From NCBI GenBank assembly GCA_963702305.1, contig CAVPBX010000006.1:310001-374000 (forward strand): 64,000 nt of DNA, given 5' to 3'. The DNA is from PALSA-693 sp963702305. GTDB taxonomy: Bacteria; Actinomycetota; Acidimicrobiia; Acidimicrobiales; Palsa-688. Under the pieces are notes generated by a model. The model saw only the letters and a program-made list of their open reading frames with translations. It was not told the DNA's origin and did not search any database. Made by a program: the position numbers and the translations under genes. Positions 25,970-35,515 of this stretch are shown one piece after another (position 1 is the first letter of the stretch; every line of letters begins with the position of its first letter).

Positions 25970-27082
25970 TCAATCGTCGTAGACGAGGACGCCCCGGATG
26001 TTCTTCCCGTCCCGCATGTCCTGATAGCCCTGGTTGATGTCGCCGAGCTTGTACCGGTTGGTGACCATGCCCTCGAGGTCGAGCTGCCCGAGCTGGTAGA
26101 GGCGCAGCAGGTGGGGGATGTCGTAGCGGATGTTCGCCGACCCGAAGATGGTGCCGACGATCTGCTTCTCCATCAGGGTCAGGTCGCACAGGTTGAGGTT
26201 GACGTCCATCTCGGCCATCGGGTGGATGTTGGTGACCACCACCCGGCCCCGCTTGGCGGTGAGCGCCATGATGGGGGCCATCAGGCTGCCGCGGCCGACG
26301 CCCATGGCGCAGACCACCTTGTCGCACATGCGTCCCCAGGTCTCCTGCTGGATAGGGGCGAAGGCCTCCTCCACCGAGGGGTAGGCGTGGGTCGCCCCAA
26401 ACTTGGGGGCCAGCTCCCGCTTCAACTCGACCGGGTCGATGGCGAAGATGCGCTCGGCGCCGGCCAGGCGGGCCCCCTGGATGGCGGCCGCCCCGATGCC
26501 GCCAACGCCGATCACCGCCACGTTGTCGCCGGGCTGGATGTCCGCGGCGTACACCGAGGAGCCCCAGCCGGTGGTGACCCCGCAGCCGACGAGGCAGGCC
26601 AACTCGAGCGGGATGTCATCGGGGATCTTGACGCAGGACATCTGGTTGGCGACCGTGTACTTGCCGAAGGTGCCGAGGCAGACCATGGTGGCCAGGTCCT
26701 GGCCCCTGGCGTGGTGCCGGGTGGTGCCGTCGGCCTGCAGCCCGATCAGGAGGGCGGCGCCGTTGTCGCACAGGTTGGAGCGGCCCCGGGCGCACGACGG
26801 GCACTGCCCGCACGCCGGGATGAAACCGAACACCACGTGATCGCCGGGCGCTAGGCCGGACACACCCGGGCCGACCTCCTGCACCACCCCGGCGCCCTCG
26901 TGGCCGCCGATGATCGGCAACACCCCGCCCAGGTCACCGGTCACCAGGTGCTCGTCGGAGTGACACATGCCCGAGGCGGCCAGCTTGACCAGAACCTCGC
27001 CCTCCTTGGGTGGGTCCAACTCGATGGGTTCGACGTTCCAGTCCCCGTTGAGCTCCCACAAAATGGCGGCTTCGGTCTGCAT
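25970..27082 (-). CDS. Zinc-dependent MDR alcohol dehydrogenase (NDMA/mycothiol-dependent type)
   Basis: 370 residues from the ATG at 27082, which follows GGGGAGGATCCA; the 13 extra codons upstream are rejected. Catalytic zinc ligands are in GMCHSDEH, GGHEGAG and LVGCGVTTGWG. Structural zinc has four cysteines in CGQCPSCARGRSNLC. The Rossmann motif is VIGVGGIGAAA. The long class III-like form with KIPDDIPLELACLVGCGV matches actinobacterial NDMA-dependent or mycothiol-dependent dehydrogenases. The presence of mshD in the window fits a mycothiol context (inference). Confidence 0.9.
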   Translation of the reverse strand: MQTEAAILWELNGDWNVEPIELDPPKEGEVLVKLAASGMCHSDEHLVTGDLGGVLPIIGGHEGAGVVQEVGPGVSGLAPGDHVVFGFIPACGQCPSCARGRSNLCDNGAALLIGLQADGTTRHHARGQDLATMVCLGTFGKYTVANQMSCVKIPDDIPLELACLVGCGVTTGWGSSVYAADIQPGDNVAVIGVGGIGAAAIQGARLAGAERIFAIDPVELKRELAPKFGATHAYPSVEEAFAPIQQETWGRMCDKVVCAMGVGRGSLMAPIMALTAKRGRVVVTNIHPMAEMDVNLNLCDLTLMEKQIVGTIFGSANIRYDIPHLLRLYQLGQLDLEGMVTNRYKLGDINQGYQDMRDGKNIRGVLVYDD

Positions 27083-27124
27083 TGGATCCTCCCCAAGATC
27101 ACGTAGCGGTGTTAACCCCAAATG

Positions 27125-28102
27125 CTAGCGGGCCACGCCGGCGACGATGGCGTCGATGCGGGCCCGGACGTCGGTGGTCAGGAGCGGGATCACGTCCAGG
27201 GCGGCCATGTTCTCCTGGACCTGCGCCACCCGGCTGGCCCCGGTGATGACCGTCGACACCCGGGGGTTCGAAGCGCACCAGGCGATGGCCAGCTGCGCCA
27301 ACTGGCAGCCCAGGTCGGCCGCGACGGAGCCCAGCTCCGCCACCACGGCGTTGCGGCGGGGGTCGGTCAGCGTCTCGCGCAGCCAGTCGTACCCCGGGAG
27401 GCTGGCCCGGCTGCCCTCCGGGACACCGTCGCGGTACTTCCCGGTCAACAGCCCCGACGCCAGTGGACTCCAGGTGGTGAGGCCCAGGCCGATGTCGTCG
27501 TAGAGGCGGGCGAATTCCCGCTCCACCTTGCGCCGGGTCAGCAGGTTGTACTGCGGCTGTTCCATCACCGGCGGGTGGAGGTGGTGCCGCTGGGCGATCT
27601 CCCACGCCGCCCGGATCTCGTCGGCCGGCCACTCGGACGTGCCCCAATACAGGGCCTGGCCGGAGCTGACGATGTCCGACATGGCCCAGACGGTCTCTTC
27701 CAGCGGGGTGTTCGGGTCATTGCGGTGGCAAAACAACAGGTCCACGAAGTCCAGCCCGAACCGCTCGAGGCTGCCCTCGACGGCCTGGAACAGGTACTTG
27801 CGGTTGAGGGTGTTGCGCATGTTGGGTTCGTCGTACAGTCCCCAGAAGACCTTGGTCGACACCACGTAGCTGTGCCGCGGCCAGCCCAGCTCGGCGATGG
27901 CCTTCCCCATGATCCGCTCGGACTCGCCCCCCGCATAGGACTCCGCATTGTCGAAAAAGTTGACCCCCGCGGCCTGGGCCGCCGCCAGGCAGTCCACCGC
28001 CAGGTGGTCGTGCAGCTGGGGGCCGAACGTGACCCACGAGCCGAACGACAGCACGCTCACCTGCAGACCCGAACGACCCAGCCGGCGATATTCCATCTCC
28101 AT
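27125..28102 (-). CDS. Aldo/keto reductase
   Basis: 325 residues. NADPH-dependent TIM barrel with the AKR catalytic tetrad visible: Asp in FFDNAESY, Tyr in SYAGG, Lys in VVSTKVF, His in LFCHRND. The C-terminal cofactor loop is VITGASRVAQVQENM. It resembles the potassium-channel beta-subunit/YghZ branch. Start ATG 28102 is 10 nt after the menE stop; ATG 28096 is an alternative. Its role beside menaquinone genes is not evident. Confidence 0.9.
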   Translation of the reverse strand: MEMEYRRLGRSGLQVSVLSFGSWVTFGPQLHDHLAVDCLAAAQAAGVNFFDNAESYAGGESERIMGKAIAELGWPRHSYVVSTKVFWGLYDEPNMRNTLNRKYLFQAVEGSLERFGLDFVDLLFCHRNDPNTPLEETVWAMSDIVSSGQALYWGTSEWPADEIRAAWEIAQRHHLHPPVMEQPQYNLLTRRKVEREFARLYDDIGLGLTTWSPLASGLLTGKYRDGVPEGSRASLPGYDWLRETLTDPRRNAVVAELGSVAADLGCQLAQLAIAWCASNPRVSTVITGASRVAQVQENMAALDVIPLLTTDVRARIDAIVAGVAR

Positions 28103-28112
28103 CCCCGGCACG

Positions 28113-29234
28113 CTAGGCAGGCGGGAGGAGGTCGCGTCGCACCTTGCCGATTGCCGTCGTCGGCAGCTGGTCCACCACGACCAGCTGGCGAGGGGCGGCA
28201 TACGGCGCCACCCGGTCGGCCACCAGGGCTCGCAGCTCGGCCAGCGCAGGCGGGGCTGACGGGTCGGCGGGGACCACCCAGGCCACCACCCGCTGCCCCC
28301 ATTCGGCGTCGGAGCGGCCGGCTACCGCAACCTCGGCGACGGCCGGATGCCGTCGGAGGGCGGCTTCCACCGGCCCGGGCCAGACGTTTTCCCCGCCCGT
28401 GATGATCAGGTCGCCGAGGCGTCCATCGACGCCCAGCCGCCCGTCGACGTCGAGCTCGCCGGCGTCGCCGGTGGCGAACCAGCCGTCGGCATCGAGGGCG
28501 GGCGCGCCGTCGCGGTAGGCGCGGAACAGCATGGGGCCGCGCAGGTGGATCTCCCGGGTCGCCGGGTCGACCCGGACCTCGACGCCGTCGAGGGGCACAC
28601 CGTCGTAGACGACGCCGCTGCCGGTCTCGGTCAGCCCGTAGGTGGTGACCACGTTCGGCAGCAGCGCGCGGGCGGGGGCGGACCCGCCCAGCACCACGGT
28701 GTGGAAGTGCTGGGCGCCCACCCGGCGCAGGGCGATGGCGACCAGGGAGACCAGCACGTCCGGTCCGGCGGCGGCGCGAACCGCGGTGGCGTCGAAGCCG
28801 GGCAGGACCCTGACCGGCGTCCCGGTGAGGAGGGCGCGGGTGACCACTGAGAGTCCCCCGACGTGGTTGAGCGGCAGGCAGGCCAGCCATCGATGGCGCC
28901 CGGGGTCCACCCCCAGGCGGGCGGTGGTGGCGAGCGCCGACGCCCGTACCGCGTCATGGGTGAGGATGACGCCCTTGGCCGCCCCGGTGGAGCCGCTCGT
29001 CGCCATGACCAGGGCGTCGCCGTCTTCGACCGGCAGGCCACCGGGCCGGCGCTGGTCGCCGTCGCCCTCGGTCACGACCCGCGCCGGGCGCAGGGCGTCG
29101 AGCAGAGCCTGGCGCGCCCGGGTGGACAGGCGTTGATCGACCGGCAGGACCGCGTCACCGTCCGCCCAGACCGCCCTCAGGGCCGCCACGAAGGCGTCTC
29201 CCGCGGGGAGGTCGATTGCCACCAGGTCGGGCAT
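28113..29234 (-). CDS. menE: o-Succinylbenzoate-CoA ligase
   Basis: 373 residues, short for an ANL ligase but typical of actinobacterial MenE. ATP-binding P-loop TSGSTGAAKGVILTHD near 80, TYGLTETGSG, GWFATGDAGELD, LGDLIITGGENVWP and the catalytic Lys in TAIGKVRRDL near the C-terminus. It activates o-succinylbenzoate with CoA for menaquinone synthesis. It is divergent from menA with only 20 bp between starts. Confidence 0.92.
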   Translation of the reverse strand: MPDLVAIDLPAGDAFVAALRAVWADGDAVLPVDQRLSTRARQALLDALRPARVVTEGDGDQRRPGGLPVEDGDALVMATSGSTGAAKGVILTHDAVRASALATTARLGVDPGRHRWLACLPLNHVGGLSVVTRALLTGTPVRVLPGFDATAVRAAAGPDVLVSLVAIALRRVGAQHFHTVVLGGSAPARALLPNVVTTYGLTETGSGVVYDGVPLDGVEVRVDPATREIHLRGPMLFRAYRDGAPALDADGWFATGDAGELDVDGRLGVDGRLGDLIITGGENVWPGPVEAALRRHPAVAEVAVAGRSDAEWGQRVVAWVVPADPSAPPALAELRALVADRVAPYAAPRQLVVVDQLPTTAIGKVRRDLLPPA

Positions 29235-29254
29235 GGCAGGTAGTTTGCCGCCTG

Positions 29255-30121
29255 GTGACCACCACGAACACCTGGGTGACCGGGGCCCGGCCCCGGACCC
29301 TGCCCGCCTCGGCGGTGCCGGTGGTGGTCGGGACGGCCGTCGCCGCGGCCGAAGGCTCGGTGATGTGGTGGCGGGCCGTCGCCGCCCTGGTGGTATCCGT
29401 GGCCCTGCAGGTGGGCACCAACTACGCCAACGATTACAGCGACGGCGTTCGTGGCACCGACGACGTGCGGGTCGGACCGATCCGGCTGGTGGCCTCCGGG
29501 CTGGCGACGCCGGCCGCGGTCCGGCGGGCGGCGTTGGCCGCCTTCGCGGTCGCCGGCGGCGTCGGGTTGGCCTTAGCGGTGGCGGCGAGTTGGTGGCTGT
29601 TGCTGGTGGGGGCGGCGTGCATCGCGGCCGGATGGCTGTACACGGGTGGACCCCGGCCGTACGGGTACGCCGGGCTGGGCGAGTTGTTCGTGTTCGTGTT
29701 CTTCGGGTTGGTGGCCACGGTCGGCACCGCCTACGTCCAGCTGGGCCGGGTGACCGGGCTGGCGGTGGCCACGGCCGTACCCGTCGGGCTGCTGGCGGTG
29801 GCCATGCTGGTCGTCAACAACCTCCGCGACATCCCGGGCGACACGGTGAGCGGCAAACGGACGCTGGCCGTGCGCCTCGGCCCGTCGGCCACCCGTCGGC
29901 TCTACGCGGCCGTGGTCCTCATCCCGTTCCTGGTGGCTGCGAGCCTGGCGGCATCCCGGCCCGCCGCACCCCTCGCCTGGCTCGCCCTGCCGTTGGCCAT
30001 CCCGCCGGTCCGGCGGGTGCTCGCCGGGGAGCAGGGCAAGGGCTTGATCGCCGTGCTGGGGGCGACCGGCCGGCTGCAGCTGGCCTTCGGCGCCCTGCTC
30101 GCCGTCGGGATCGCCGTCTAG
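29255..30121 (+). CDS. menA: 1,4-Dihydroxy-2-naphthoate polyprenyltransferase
   Basis: 288-residue UbiA-family membrane prenyltransferase. First Asp-rich motif NDYSDGVRGTDD, second NNLRDIPGDTVSGKRTLAVR, and about eight hydrophobic helices. It attaches the isoprenoid tail to dihydroxynaphthoate. GTG 29255 is preferred over the reading-frame start at 29216, which lies inside menE. TAGTTT at 29241-29246, 8 nt before it, suggests a leaderless transcript. It meets menH tail-to-tail with a 4-nt overlap. Confidence 0.93.
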   Translation: MTTTNTWVTGARPRTLPASAVPVVVGTAVAAAEGSVMWWRAVAALVVSVALQVGTNYANDYSDGVRGTDDVRVGPIRLVASGLATPAAVRRAALAAFAVAGGVGLALAVAASWWLLLVGAACIAAGWLYTGGPRPYGYAGLGELFVFVFFGLVATVGTAYVQLGRVTGLAVATAVPVGLLAVAMLVVNNLRDIPGDTVSGKRTLAVRLGPSATRRLYAAVVLIPFLVAASLAASRPAAPLAWLALPLAIPPVRRVLAGEQGKGLIAVLGATGRLQLAFGALLAVGIAV

Positions 30122-30867
30122 TGCCGGTCCAGAAAGGGGAGCACGACGTCGAGGAAGGCCCCGGGTCGTTCCAGGTGGCAGGCGTGCCCGGCCCCGGCGA
30201 TGACCGCCAGCGAGGCGTTGGCGCCGATACCGGCGACCAGCCGGCGGCCGTGGGCCAGGTAGGCGGCGTCGAGTTCGCCGGCCACCACCAGGACGGGCAT
30301 CTCCAGCTGAGGGAGGACCGACCACAGCGGCTCCTGGGTGCCGGTCCCGGCGAGGCGCAGGCTGGACGCCAACCCGGCCGCAGTGTTGTCGAGGCGGCTT
30401 TCGACCGCAGCCGCGTCGGGCGGGAGGGTGGCGAACAGCGGGCGGGCCAGCCACCATTCGACGAAGCGGGCGACCCCCTCGCGTTCGACCTTGACCGCCA
30501 GGCCTTCGTCGGCGCGGCGCCGGGCGGCCCGGGCCTCGGGATCGTCGAGGCCGGCCGTAGCGCTGACCAGGACCAACCGGTCGACCGCGTCGGGGTGGCG
30601 GACCGCCACGTGCAGGGCGTAGCGGCCGCCCATCGAGTAGCCGAGCCAGGCCGCCGCCGTGCCAACCGAGGCGGCCATGAGGTCCGCCCCGGCGGACAGG
30701 TCCGCGGCCACGGCCGCCGATTGCCCGTGCCCGGGAGCGTCCATGGCGATGACCCGGTGGTCTTTCGCGAGGGCCGCCCCGACCGCTCCCCACGACTGGG
30801 CCGACTGCGTGAAGCCGTGGATCAGCACGAGCGGGTCACCATTTCCCCATTGCTCGGCGGGCCGCAC
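30118..30867 (-). CDS. menH: Alpha/beta hydrolase, probable SHCHC synthase
   Basis: 249 residues. Oxyanion loop LIHGFTQSAQSWG, nucleophile elbow LGYSMGGRYALH (Ser about 97), Asp in AGELD and His in AGHACHLERP, the MenH pattern. It would remove pyruvate from SEPHCHC to form the o-succinylbenzoate precursor. It is divergent from menD with 14 bp between start codons. Start GTG 30867 has no clear ribosome site. Confidence 0.87.
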   Translation of the reverse strand: MRPAEQWGNGDPLVLIHGFTQSAQSWGAVGAALAKDHRVIAMDAPGHGQSAAVAADLSAGADLMAASVGTAAAWLGYSMGGRYALHVAVRHPDAVDRLVLVSATAGLDDPEARAARRRADEGLAVKVEREGVARFVEWWLARPLFATLPPDAAAVESRLDNTAAGLASSLRLAGTGTQEPLWSVLPQLEMPVLVVAGELDAAYLAHGRRLVAGIGANASLAVIAGAGHACHLERPGAFLDVVLPFLDRH

Positions 30868-30881
30868 AGGTCGATCCTGGC

Positions 30882-32609
30882 ATGACCGACGTCCAGGCCG
30901 CCTTCTGCGCCGTGCTGGTCGATGAGTGGGCCCGGAGCGGGGTGACCGACGCTGTCGTCGCCCCCGGGTCCCGCTCCACGCCGCTGGTACTGGCCCTCGA
31001 CGCCGACCCCCGGGTGCGGGTGCACGTGGTCCTCGACGAGCGGGTCGCCGGTTTCGTCGCCCTGGGCGTCGGGCTGGGCAGCGGCCGGCCGGCGGTGGTC
31101 GTCACCACGAGCGGGACGGCGGCTGTCGAGTTGCATCCCGCCGTGGTCGAGGCCGACCAGGCCGGCGTCCCCCTGGTGGCCGTGACCGCCGACCGCCCGC
31201 CGGAACTGCATCAGGTGGGAGCTCCGCAGACCGTCGAGCAGGACGGGCTGTTCGGGCGCAGCGTCCGCTGGGCCGTGTCGCCCGGCGTGGCTGACCTGGC
31301 GGCCTCGGGCAGCTGGCGCTCGCTCGGCGCCCGGGCCGTGGCGGCGGCGGTCGGCGGGGGGGCGGCCGGCGGGCCCGGGCCGGTGCACCTCAACTTGGCG
31401 TTTCGGGAACCGCTGCTGGGCGCGCCCGCCGGCGTGCCGGTGCCGGCCGGCCGGGCCGGAGGTGAGCCCTGGCACCGGCGGTCCGTCGCGGTCGGGGCGC
31501 CGGCGGCGGAGGTGATCGAGTCGTTGCTGGCGTATGCCGGCGGGCGGGGTCTGATCGTGGCCGGGGCCGGGGTGGGGGACCCGGAATCCTGGGTCGCGGC
31601 GGCCGGGCGCCTGGGCTGGCCGTTGCTGGCCGACCCCCGCTCCGGCTGCCGGGTCCCGGGCGAGTCGGTGGTGGCCGCCGCCGATGCCCTGTTGCGCGTG
31701 ACGCGGGTGGCGGCGTGGCGCCCGGACGTGGTGGTCCGGGTGGGCGCCCCGTGGGCGTCGAAGGTGCTGGCCCAGTGGCTGGCCGGGCTGGGCCCGGAGG
31801 TGCGGCAGGTGCTGGTGGACCCCTGGGGCCGGTGGGCGGACCCCGATCGCCAGGCCGGCCAGGTGCTGGCCGCCGATCCGGGGGTGCTGGCGCGGACATT
31901 GTTGGCGGCCGCCGGCGGGGGAGCCGCGACGTCCTCGGTATGGGCCCGGCAATGGGCGGATGCCGAGGCGGTCGCCCAGAAGACGCTGGATGCGGAGCTG
32001 GACGGCACGGGCGTCGTCACCGAACCGGCTGTGGCCCGGGCGGTGGTGGCGGGTCTGCCGGCCGGGGCGGTGCTGACGGTGGCCTCCTCGATGCCGGTGC
32101 GCGACGTCGAGTGGTACTCGGCGCCTCGCCAGCAGGTGTCGGTCCTGTCCAACCGGGGTGCCAACGGGATCGACGGGGTGATCGCCACCTCGGTGGGGGC
32201 TGCGCTGGGAACCGGCGCGCCCACGGTGGCCCTGGTCGGCGACCTGGCGTTCCTGTACGACGCCGGGGCCCTGCTCGGGGCGCGGGCCCGGGCCGTGGCC
32301 CTGACCGTGGTGGTGGTCGACAACGACGGCGGCGGGATCTTTTCCTTCCTCCCGCAGGCGTCGGCGCTGCCTGCGGATCAGTTCGACCGCTACTGGGGCA
32401 CTCCGCACGGGGCTGACATCGGCGCGGTGGCGGCCGCCTACGGGGCCGAGGTGACGAAAATCACGGACCGGCGCAGTCTGGACGCCCTCTTGGCGGGAGT
32501 GGCCCGGCCGGGCGTACGGGTCGCGGTGGTGCCATCCGATCGGGCGGCCAACGTGGCCGAGCACGACCGGCTGCACCACGCCGTGTCGACTGCTATGGCT
32601 AGCCCTTAG
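30882..32609 (+). CDS. menD: SEPHCHC synthase MenD (thiamine diphosphate enzyme)
   Basis: 575 residues. N-terminal APGSRSTPLVLAL, TTSGTAAVELHPAVVEA, TADRPPEL and the Gln/Glu region are MenD-specific. The C-terminal ThDP/metal site is GDLAFLYD...NDGGGIFSFLPQ. It adds the succinyl semialdehyde unit from 2-oxoglutarate to isochorismate. Its substrate supplier, isochorismate synthase, lies just downstream on the opposite strand. Confidence 0.95.
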   Translation: MTDVQAAFCAVLVDEWARSGVTDAVVAPGSRSTPLVLALDADPRVRVHVVLDERVAGFVALGVGLGSGRPAVVVTTSGTAAVELHPAVVEADQAGVPLVAVTADRPPELHQVGAPQTVEQDGLFGRSVRWAVSPGVADLAASGSWRSLGARAVAAAVGGGAAGGPGPVHLNLAFREPLLGAPAGVPVPAGRAGGEPWHRRSVAVGAPAAEVIESLLAYAGGRGLIVAGAGVGDPESWVAAAGRLGWPLLADPRSGCRVPGESVVAAADALLRVTRVAAWRPDVVVRVGAPWASKVLAQWLAGLGPEVRQVLVDPWGRWADPDRQAGQVLAADPGVLARTLLAAAGGGAATSSVWARQWADAEAVAQKTLDAELDGTGVVTEPAVARAVVAGLPAGAVLTVASSMPVRDVEWYSAPRQQVSVLSNRGANGIDGVIATSVGAALGTGAPTVALVGDLAFLYDAGALLGARARAVALTVVVVDNDGGGIFSFLPQASALPADQFDRYWGTPHGADIGAVAAAYGAEVTKITDRRSLDALLAGVARPGVRVAVVPSDRAANVAEHDRLHHAVSTAMASP

Positions 32610-32630
32610 AGACCACCCGGTTCTGGCCGG

Positions 32631-33872
32631 CTACGGACGCACGAGTGCGGCCAGCAAGGCCTGCAGCTTGAGCTGGGTTTCCGCCAGTTCGTCGTCGGGA
32701 TCCGAACCGGCTACCACCCCGTTGCCGGCGAAGATGCGGGCGTGAGCCCCGTCGACTTCGGCACAGCGGATCCCCACCGCCCAGGAGCCATCGCCCCGGG
32801 CATCCACCCAGCCCACCGGGCCGGCGTAGGTCCGCCGGTCGAAGCCCTCGACCTTCTGCAGGTAGTCGAGCGCAGCCGGCGTCGGCGTCCCGCCGACGGC
32901 CGGCGTGGGATGCACCCGAGCCACCAGCTCCAGGGCTGTCTCGTAGTCCGGCGGCCGCAGCCGTCCGGAGATGTTGGTGGCCAGGTGCGACACGTTGCGA
33001 AGGCCCAACACCGACGGGGCGTCCGGCACTTCCAGTTCCGTGCAAGCGGGGGCCAGGGCGGTGCGGAGCACGTCGACGACGACCTGGTGCTCGCGGCGGG
33101 CCTTGGGCGAGGCCATCAGTCCGGCGACCAGCACCTCGTCGGAGTGGGCGTCGCCGCTGCGGGCCACCGTTCCTGCCAGCGGGTGGCTGGTGACCCGATC
33201 GCCGTGGCGGCCGATCAGCAACTCCGGGCTGGCCCCGATGAAGCCGTCGATCGAGAAGACCATGCAGGACGGGTACAGGGCCTCCAGGCGAGCCAGCACG
33301 TCCGCGACGATGAAGGGACGGTTGGCGGCGATGTCGATGCGCCGGGCCAGCACCACCTTCCGTAGCTCCCCGGACTGGATGCGGTCCACGGCCGCGGCGA
33401 CCATGGCCTTCCACTCGGCGTGCGAGAGCGACGGCGTCAAGCTGAACTCGTCGGGCGGATCGCCGGCATCGCCGCAGTCGCCCACCGTCCCGACAGTCGG
33501 GCCTACCGATGTCTGGTCCGCCGGCCCGATGGTGGTCACCCAGGCCCGCCCCTCGTGCCGGCCGACGATCCGCCGGGGGACGATCAGCGAGGCGGGCGCG
33601 GTCGGATCGAAGGGTAGGGCGCCGATGGCCACCGGCCCGCACCCGGGCAGGCCCACGTCGTCCTCGACGGTTATGGCCCGCAGCGTCTCGCCGACCGATC
33701 GCACCGCTTGGGTGTCGGCGAGGCCGCCGGGCAGCGAGAGGCGCAGGGCCACCCCGTGACCCGCGAGACCGCCGTGTTCGTCCCGCCACAGCAGGCCGTC
33801 ACCGCCGGCGACCTCGAGCAGATCGGGGACGTCGTCCAGGGCGGTGGTCCGGGCGACCAGGCCGGCGACCAC
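32631..33872 (-). CDS. menF: Isochorismate synthase
   Basis: 413 residues from GTG 33872. Chorismate-binding domain with SGELRKVVLARR, PLAGTVARSGD, HPTPAVGGTP and GWVDARGDGSWAVGIRCAE; it isomerises chorismate to isochorismate. The start is uncertain. An ATG at 33967 overlaps the menG stop as ATGA, the coupling style used elsewhere here, but lies in another frame, so a single indel near 33880-33930 may hide a longer N-terminus. As read, the N-terminus (LVARTTALDDVPDLL) already resembles family starts. Confidence 0.9.
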   Translation of the reverse strand: MVAGLVARTTALDDVPDLLEVAGGDGLLWRDEHGGLAGHGVALRLSLPGGLADTQAVRSVGETLRAITVEDDVGLPGCGPVAIGALPFDPTAPASLIVPRRIVGRHEGRAWVTTIGPADQTSVGPTVGTVGDCGDAGDPPDEFSLTPSLSHAEWKAMVAAAVDRIQSGELRKVVLARRIDIAANRPFIVADVLARLEALYPSCMVFSIDGFIGASPELLIGRHGDRVTSHPLAGTVARSGDAHSDEVLVAGLMASPKARREHQVVVDVLRTALAPACTELEVPDAPSVLGLRNVSHLATNISGRLRPPDYETALELVARVHPTPAVGGTPTPAALDYLQKVEGFDRRTYAGPVGWVDARGDGSWAVGIRCAEVDGAHARIFAGNGVVAGSDPDDELAETQLKLQALLAALVRP

Positions 33873-33963
33873 GTCCTCGTTGGCCTCGCCCTCGGCGGCC
33901 TCCCCGCGGTGCCGCCTCGCCCGACGGCGGCCACGAGCTCGGTAGCTCGGGGACCGGTGGCCG

Positions 33964-34668
33964 TCATGTTGAGCTCCGGGTCGCGGTGATCAGCTGGGTG
34001 ATCCCTCCGGAGAGGAGGCGGCGTTCGACACCCACGAAGCCGGCCGCGGCCAGCCGGCCCAGCAGCTGCGCAGGCGCGGGCAGGTAGGCCACCGATTTCG
34101 GCAGGTACCGGTAGGCGTCCCGGTCCGACAGGACGGCGCCGATGCGGGGCACCACATGCCCGAAGTACACCGCGTGTCCGGTTCGCAGCAGCCGGTTGGC
34201 GGGGGTGGCCACGTCGAGCAGGGCGACCCGGGCGCCGGGGCGGAGGACCCGGGCCAGCTCGGCGAAGACCGGCTCGAGGGACACGAAGTTGCGCAGGGCG
34301 AATCCACTGACGGCCCCGTCAAGGCTCGCGCCCGCCAACGGGAGCCGGAGGGCGTCGGTGTGTACCAGCGGGGCCTGGGTGCGGGCGTGCGCCAGCATGC
34401 CCGCGGACAGGTCCACACCGATCGGGGCCAGTCCGGCGGCGCTCAGGTCCCGGCACAGGTCGCCCGTCCCACAGGCCACGTCCAGCACCAGCGACCCTTG
34501 CGGCAGGCCCAGAGACCGAACCGCGGTGCGGCGCCAGCGGCGGTCGAGCCCGAAGGTCATGACCCGGTTGACCAGGTCGTAGCGGGGCGCGATGGTGTCG
34601 AACATCGCCCGCACGGCCCGGGCCTTGGCCTCTCCTGACGGGAGTTCCCCGTCCCGGACGGCGGTCAC
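33964..34668 (-). CDS. menG: Demethylmenaquinone methyltransferase
   Basis: 234 residues. UbiE/MenG SAM methyltransferase: FDTIAPRYDLVNRVMTFGLD at the N-terminus, SAM motif LDVACGTGDLCRDL, GVDLSAGML, SGFALRNF and the late YRYLPKSVAYLP, all UbiE/MenG signatures. It performs the last step of menaquinone synthesis. Start GTG 34668; the upstream MaoC gene ends 13 bp away on the same strand. Confidence 0.95.
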   Translation of the reverse strand: MTAVRDGELPSGEAKARAVRAMFDTIAPRYDLVNRVMTFGLDRRWRRTAVRSLGLPQGSLVLDVACGTGDLCRDLSAAGLAPIGVDLSAGMLAHARTQAPLVHTDALRLPLAGASLDGAVSGFALRNFVSLEPVFAELARVLRPGARVALLDVATPANRLLRTGHAVYFGHVVPRIGAVLSDRDAYRYLPKSVAYLPAPAQLLGRLAAAGFVGVERRLLSGGITQLITATRSST

Positions 34669-34681
34669 CAGCGACCCGCGC

Positions 34682-35139
34682 TCAGCTGTAATAACGGAAC
34701 AGGATCTCCGCCACGCAGACCGGCTTGGTGGCGCCCTCGATCTCGAACGTCACGGCCAGGACAACCTGGACGCCTCCGGCAACGTCCTCGACGTCGGCCA
34801 GGCTGGCGCCGGCCCGCACCTTGGAGCCGACCGGTACCGGGGCGGGGAAGCGCAGTTTGTTGAGCCCGTAGTTGACCGCCATCGTCACGCCGTCGACGCG
34901 CAGGATCTCCTCCAGCAGCGTCGGGGCGAGTGACAACGTCAGGTACCCGTGGGCGATCGGACCGCCAAAGGGACCGGCCTTGGCCCGCTCGACGTCCACG
35001 TGGATCCACTGATGGTCGCCCGGTGGCGTCGGCGAACAGGTTGACCTGCTCCTGGGTCACCTGGTGCCACTCGCTGTAGCCCAAGTGGTGCGCCGACGAG
35101 CTCCTTGAGCCCGCCGATCCCGTCGATCGTGGTCGTCAT
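34682..35139 (-). CDS. MaoC-family dehydratase (two apparent frameshifts)
   Basis: About 152 residues after joining three frames: MTTTIDGIGGLKELVGA, then GYSEWHQVTQEQVNLFADAT, then DVERAKAGPFGGPIAHGYLT and KLRFPAPVPVGSKVRA. This is the single hot-dog R-hydratase form with the Asp...His pair (FADATG...GPIAHGY). Indels lie near 35085 and 35015. Substrate is probably an enoyl-CoA. TAGCCT (35147-35152) 7 nt before ATG 35139 suggests a leaderless promoter, and menG may be read from it. Confidence 0.85.
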
Positions 35140-35146
35140 GTCGGGC

Positions 35147-35152
35147 AGGCTA
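35147..35152 (-). promoter_or_regulatory. Putative -10 of the MaoC gene
   Basis: TAGCCT on the minus strand with exactly 7 nt to the ATG at 35139; identical in sequence and spacing to the element before the DUF255 gene. Confidence 0.5.
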
Positions 35153-35168
35153 CGTCAGCCCGTCCCGC

Positions 35169-35509
35169 TTATCGAAACCAGGTGCGGCGGTAGGAGCGGC
35201 TCTCCGGGTGCAGCAGGAGGGCCACCAAGGCGATGTAGAAGATAGGCTCACCAGCGAGCCGAACGAGAAGGAGAGGACGGCGAAGGCCACAAACAGGAGC
35301 GCCATCGCCACGCCCAGCCAGTAGCCCCACTTCTTCTCGTTGGCGATTCCCCAGCCGGCCGCCACCTGCCCGACGACGAGCACCAGGCCGATCGGGGAGA
35401 TTCCGCCGAAGGACAGCAGCAGGTCCAAGGCCGCGTTCAGGTACAGCAGGATGGTGGCGCTCATCAGCGTCTGGGGTTGGGTGCGATCGACCCACCGGTT
35501 GGACGGCAT
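35169..35509 (-). CDS. Small integral membrane protein of unknown function (one apparent frameshift)
   Basis: About 113 residues with three or four hydrophobic helices (TILLYLNAALDLLLSFGG, IGLVLVVGQVAAGWGI, WLGVAMALLFVAFAVLSFSF and, after a frame change near 35245, IFYIALVALLLHPESRSYRR). In the uncorrected frame it would end with an unrelated tail at 35150. It starts 7 nt after the rlmN stop on the same strand, so it may be co-transcribed. No function is recognised. Confidence 0.7.
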
Positions 35510-35515
35510 GAGCTA

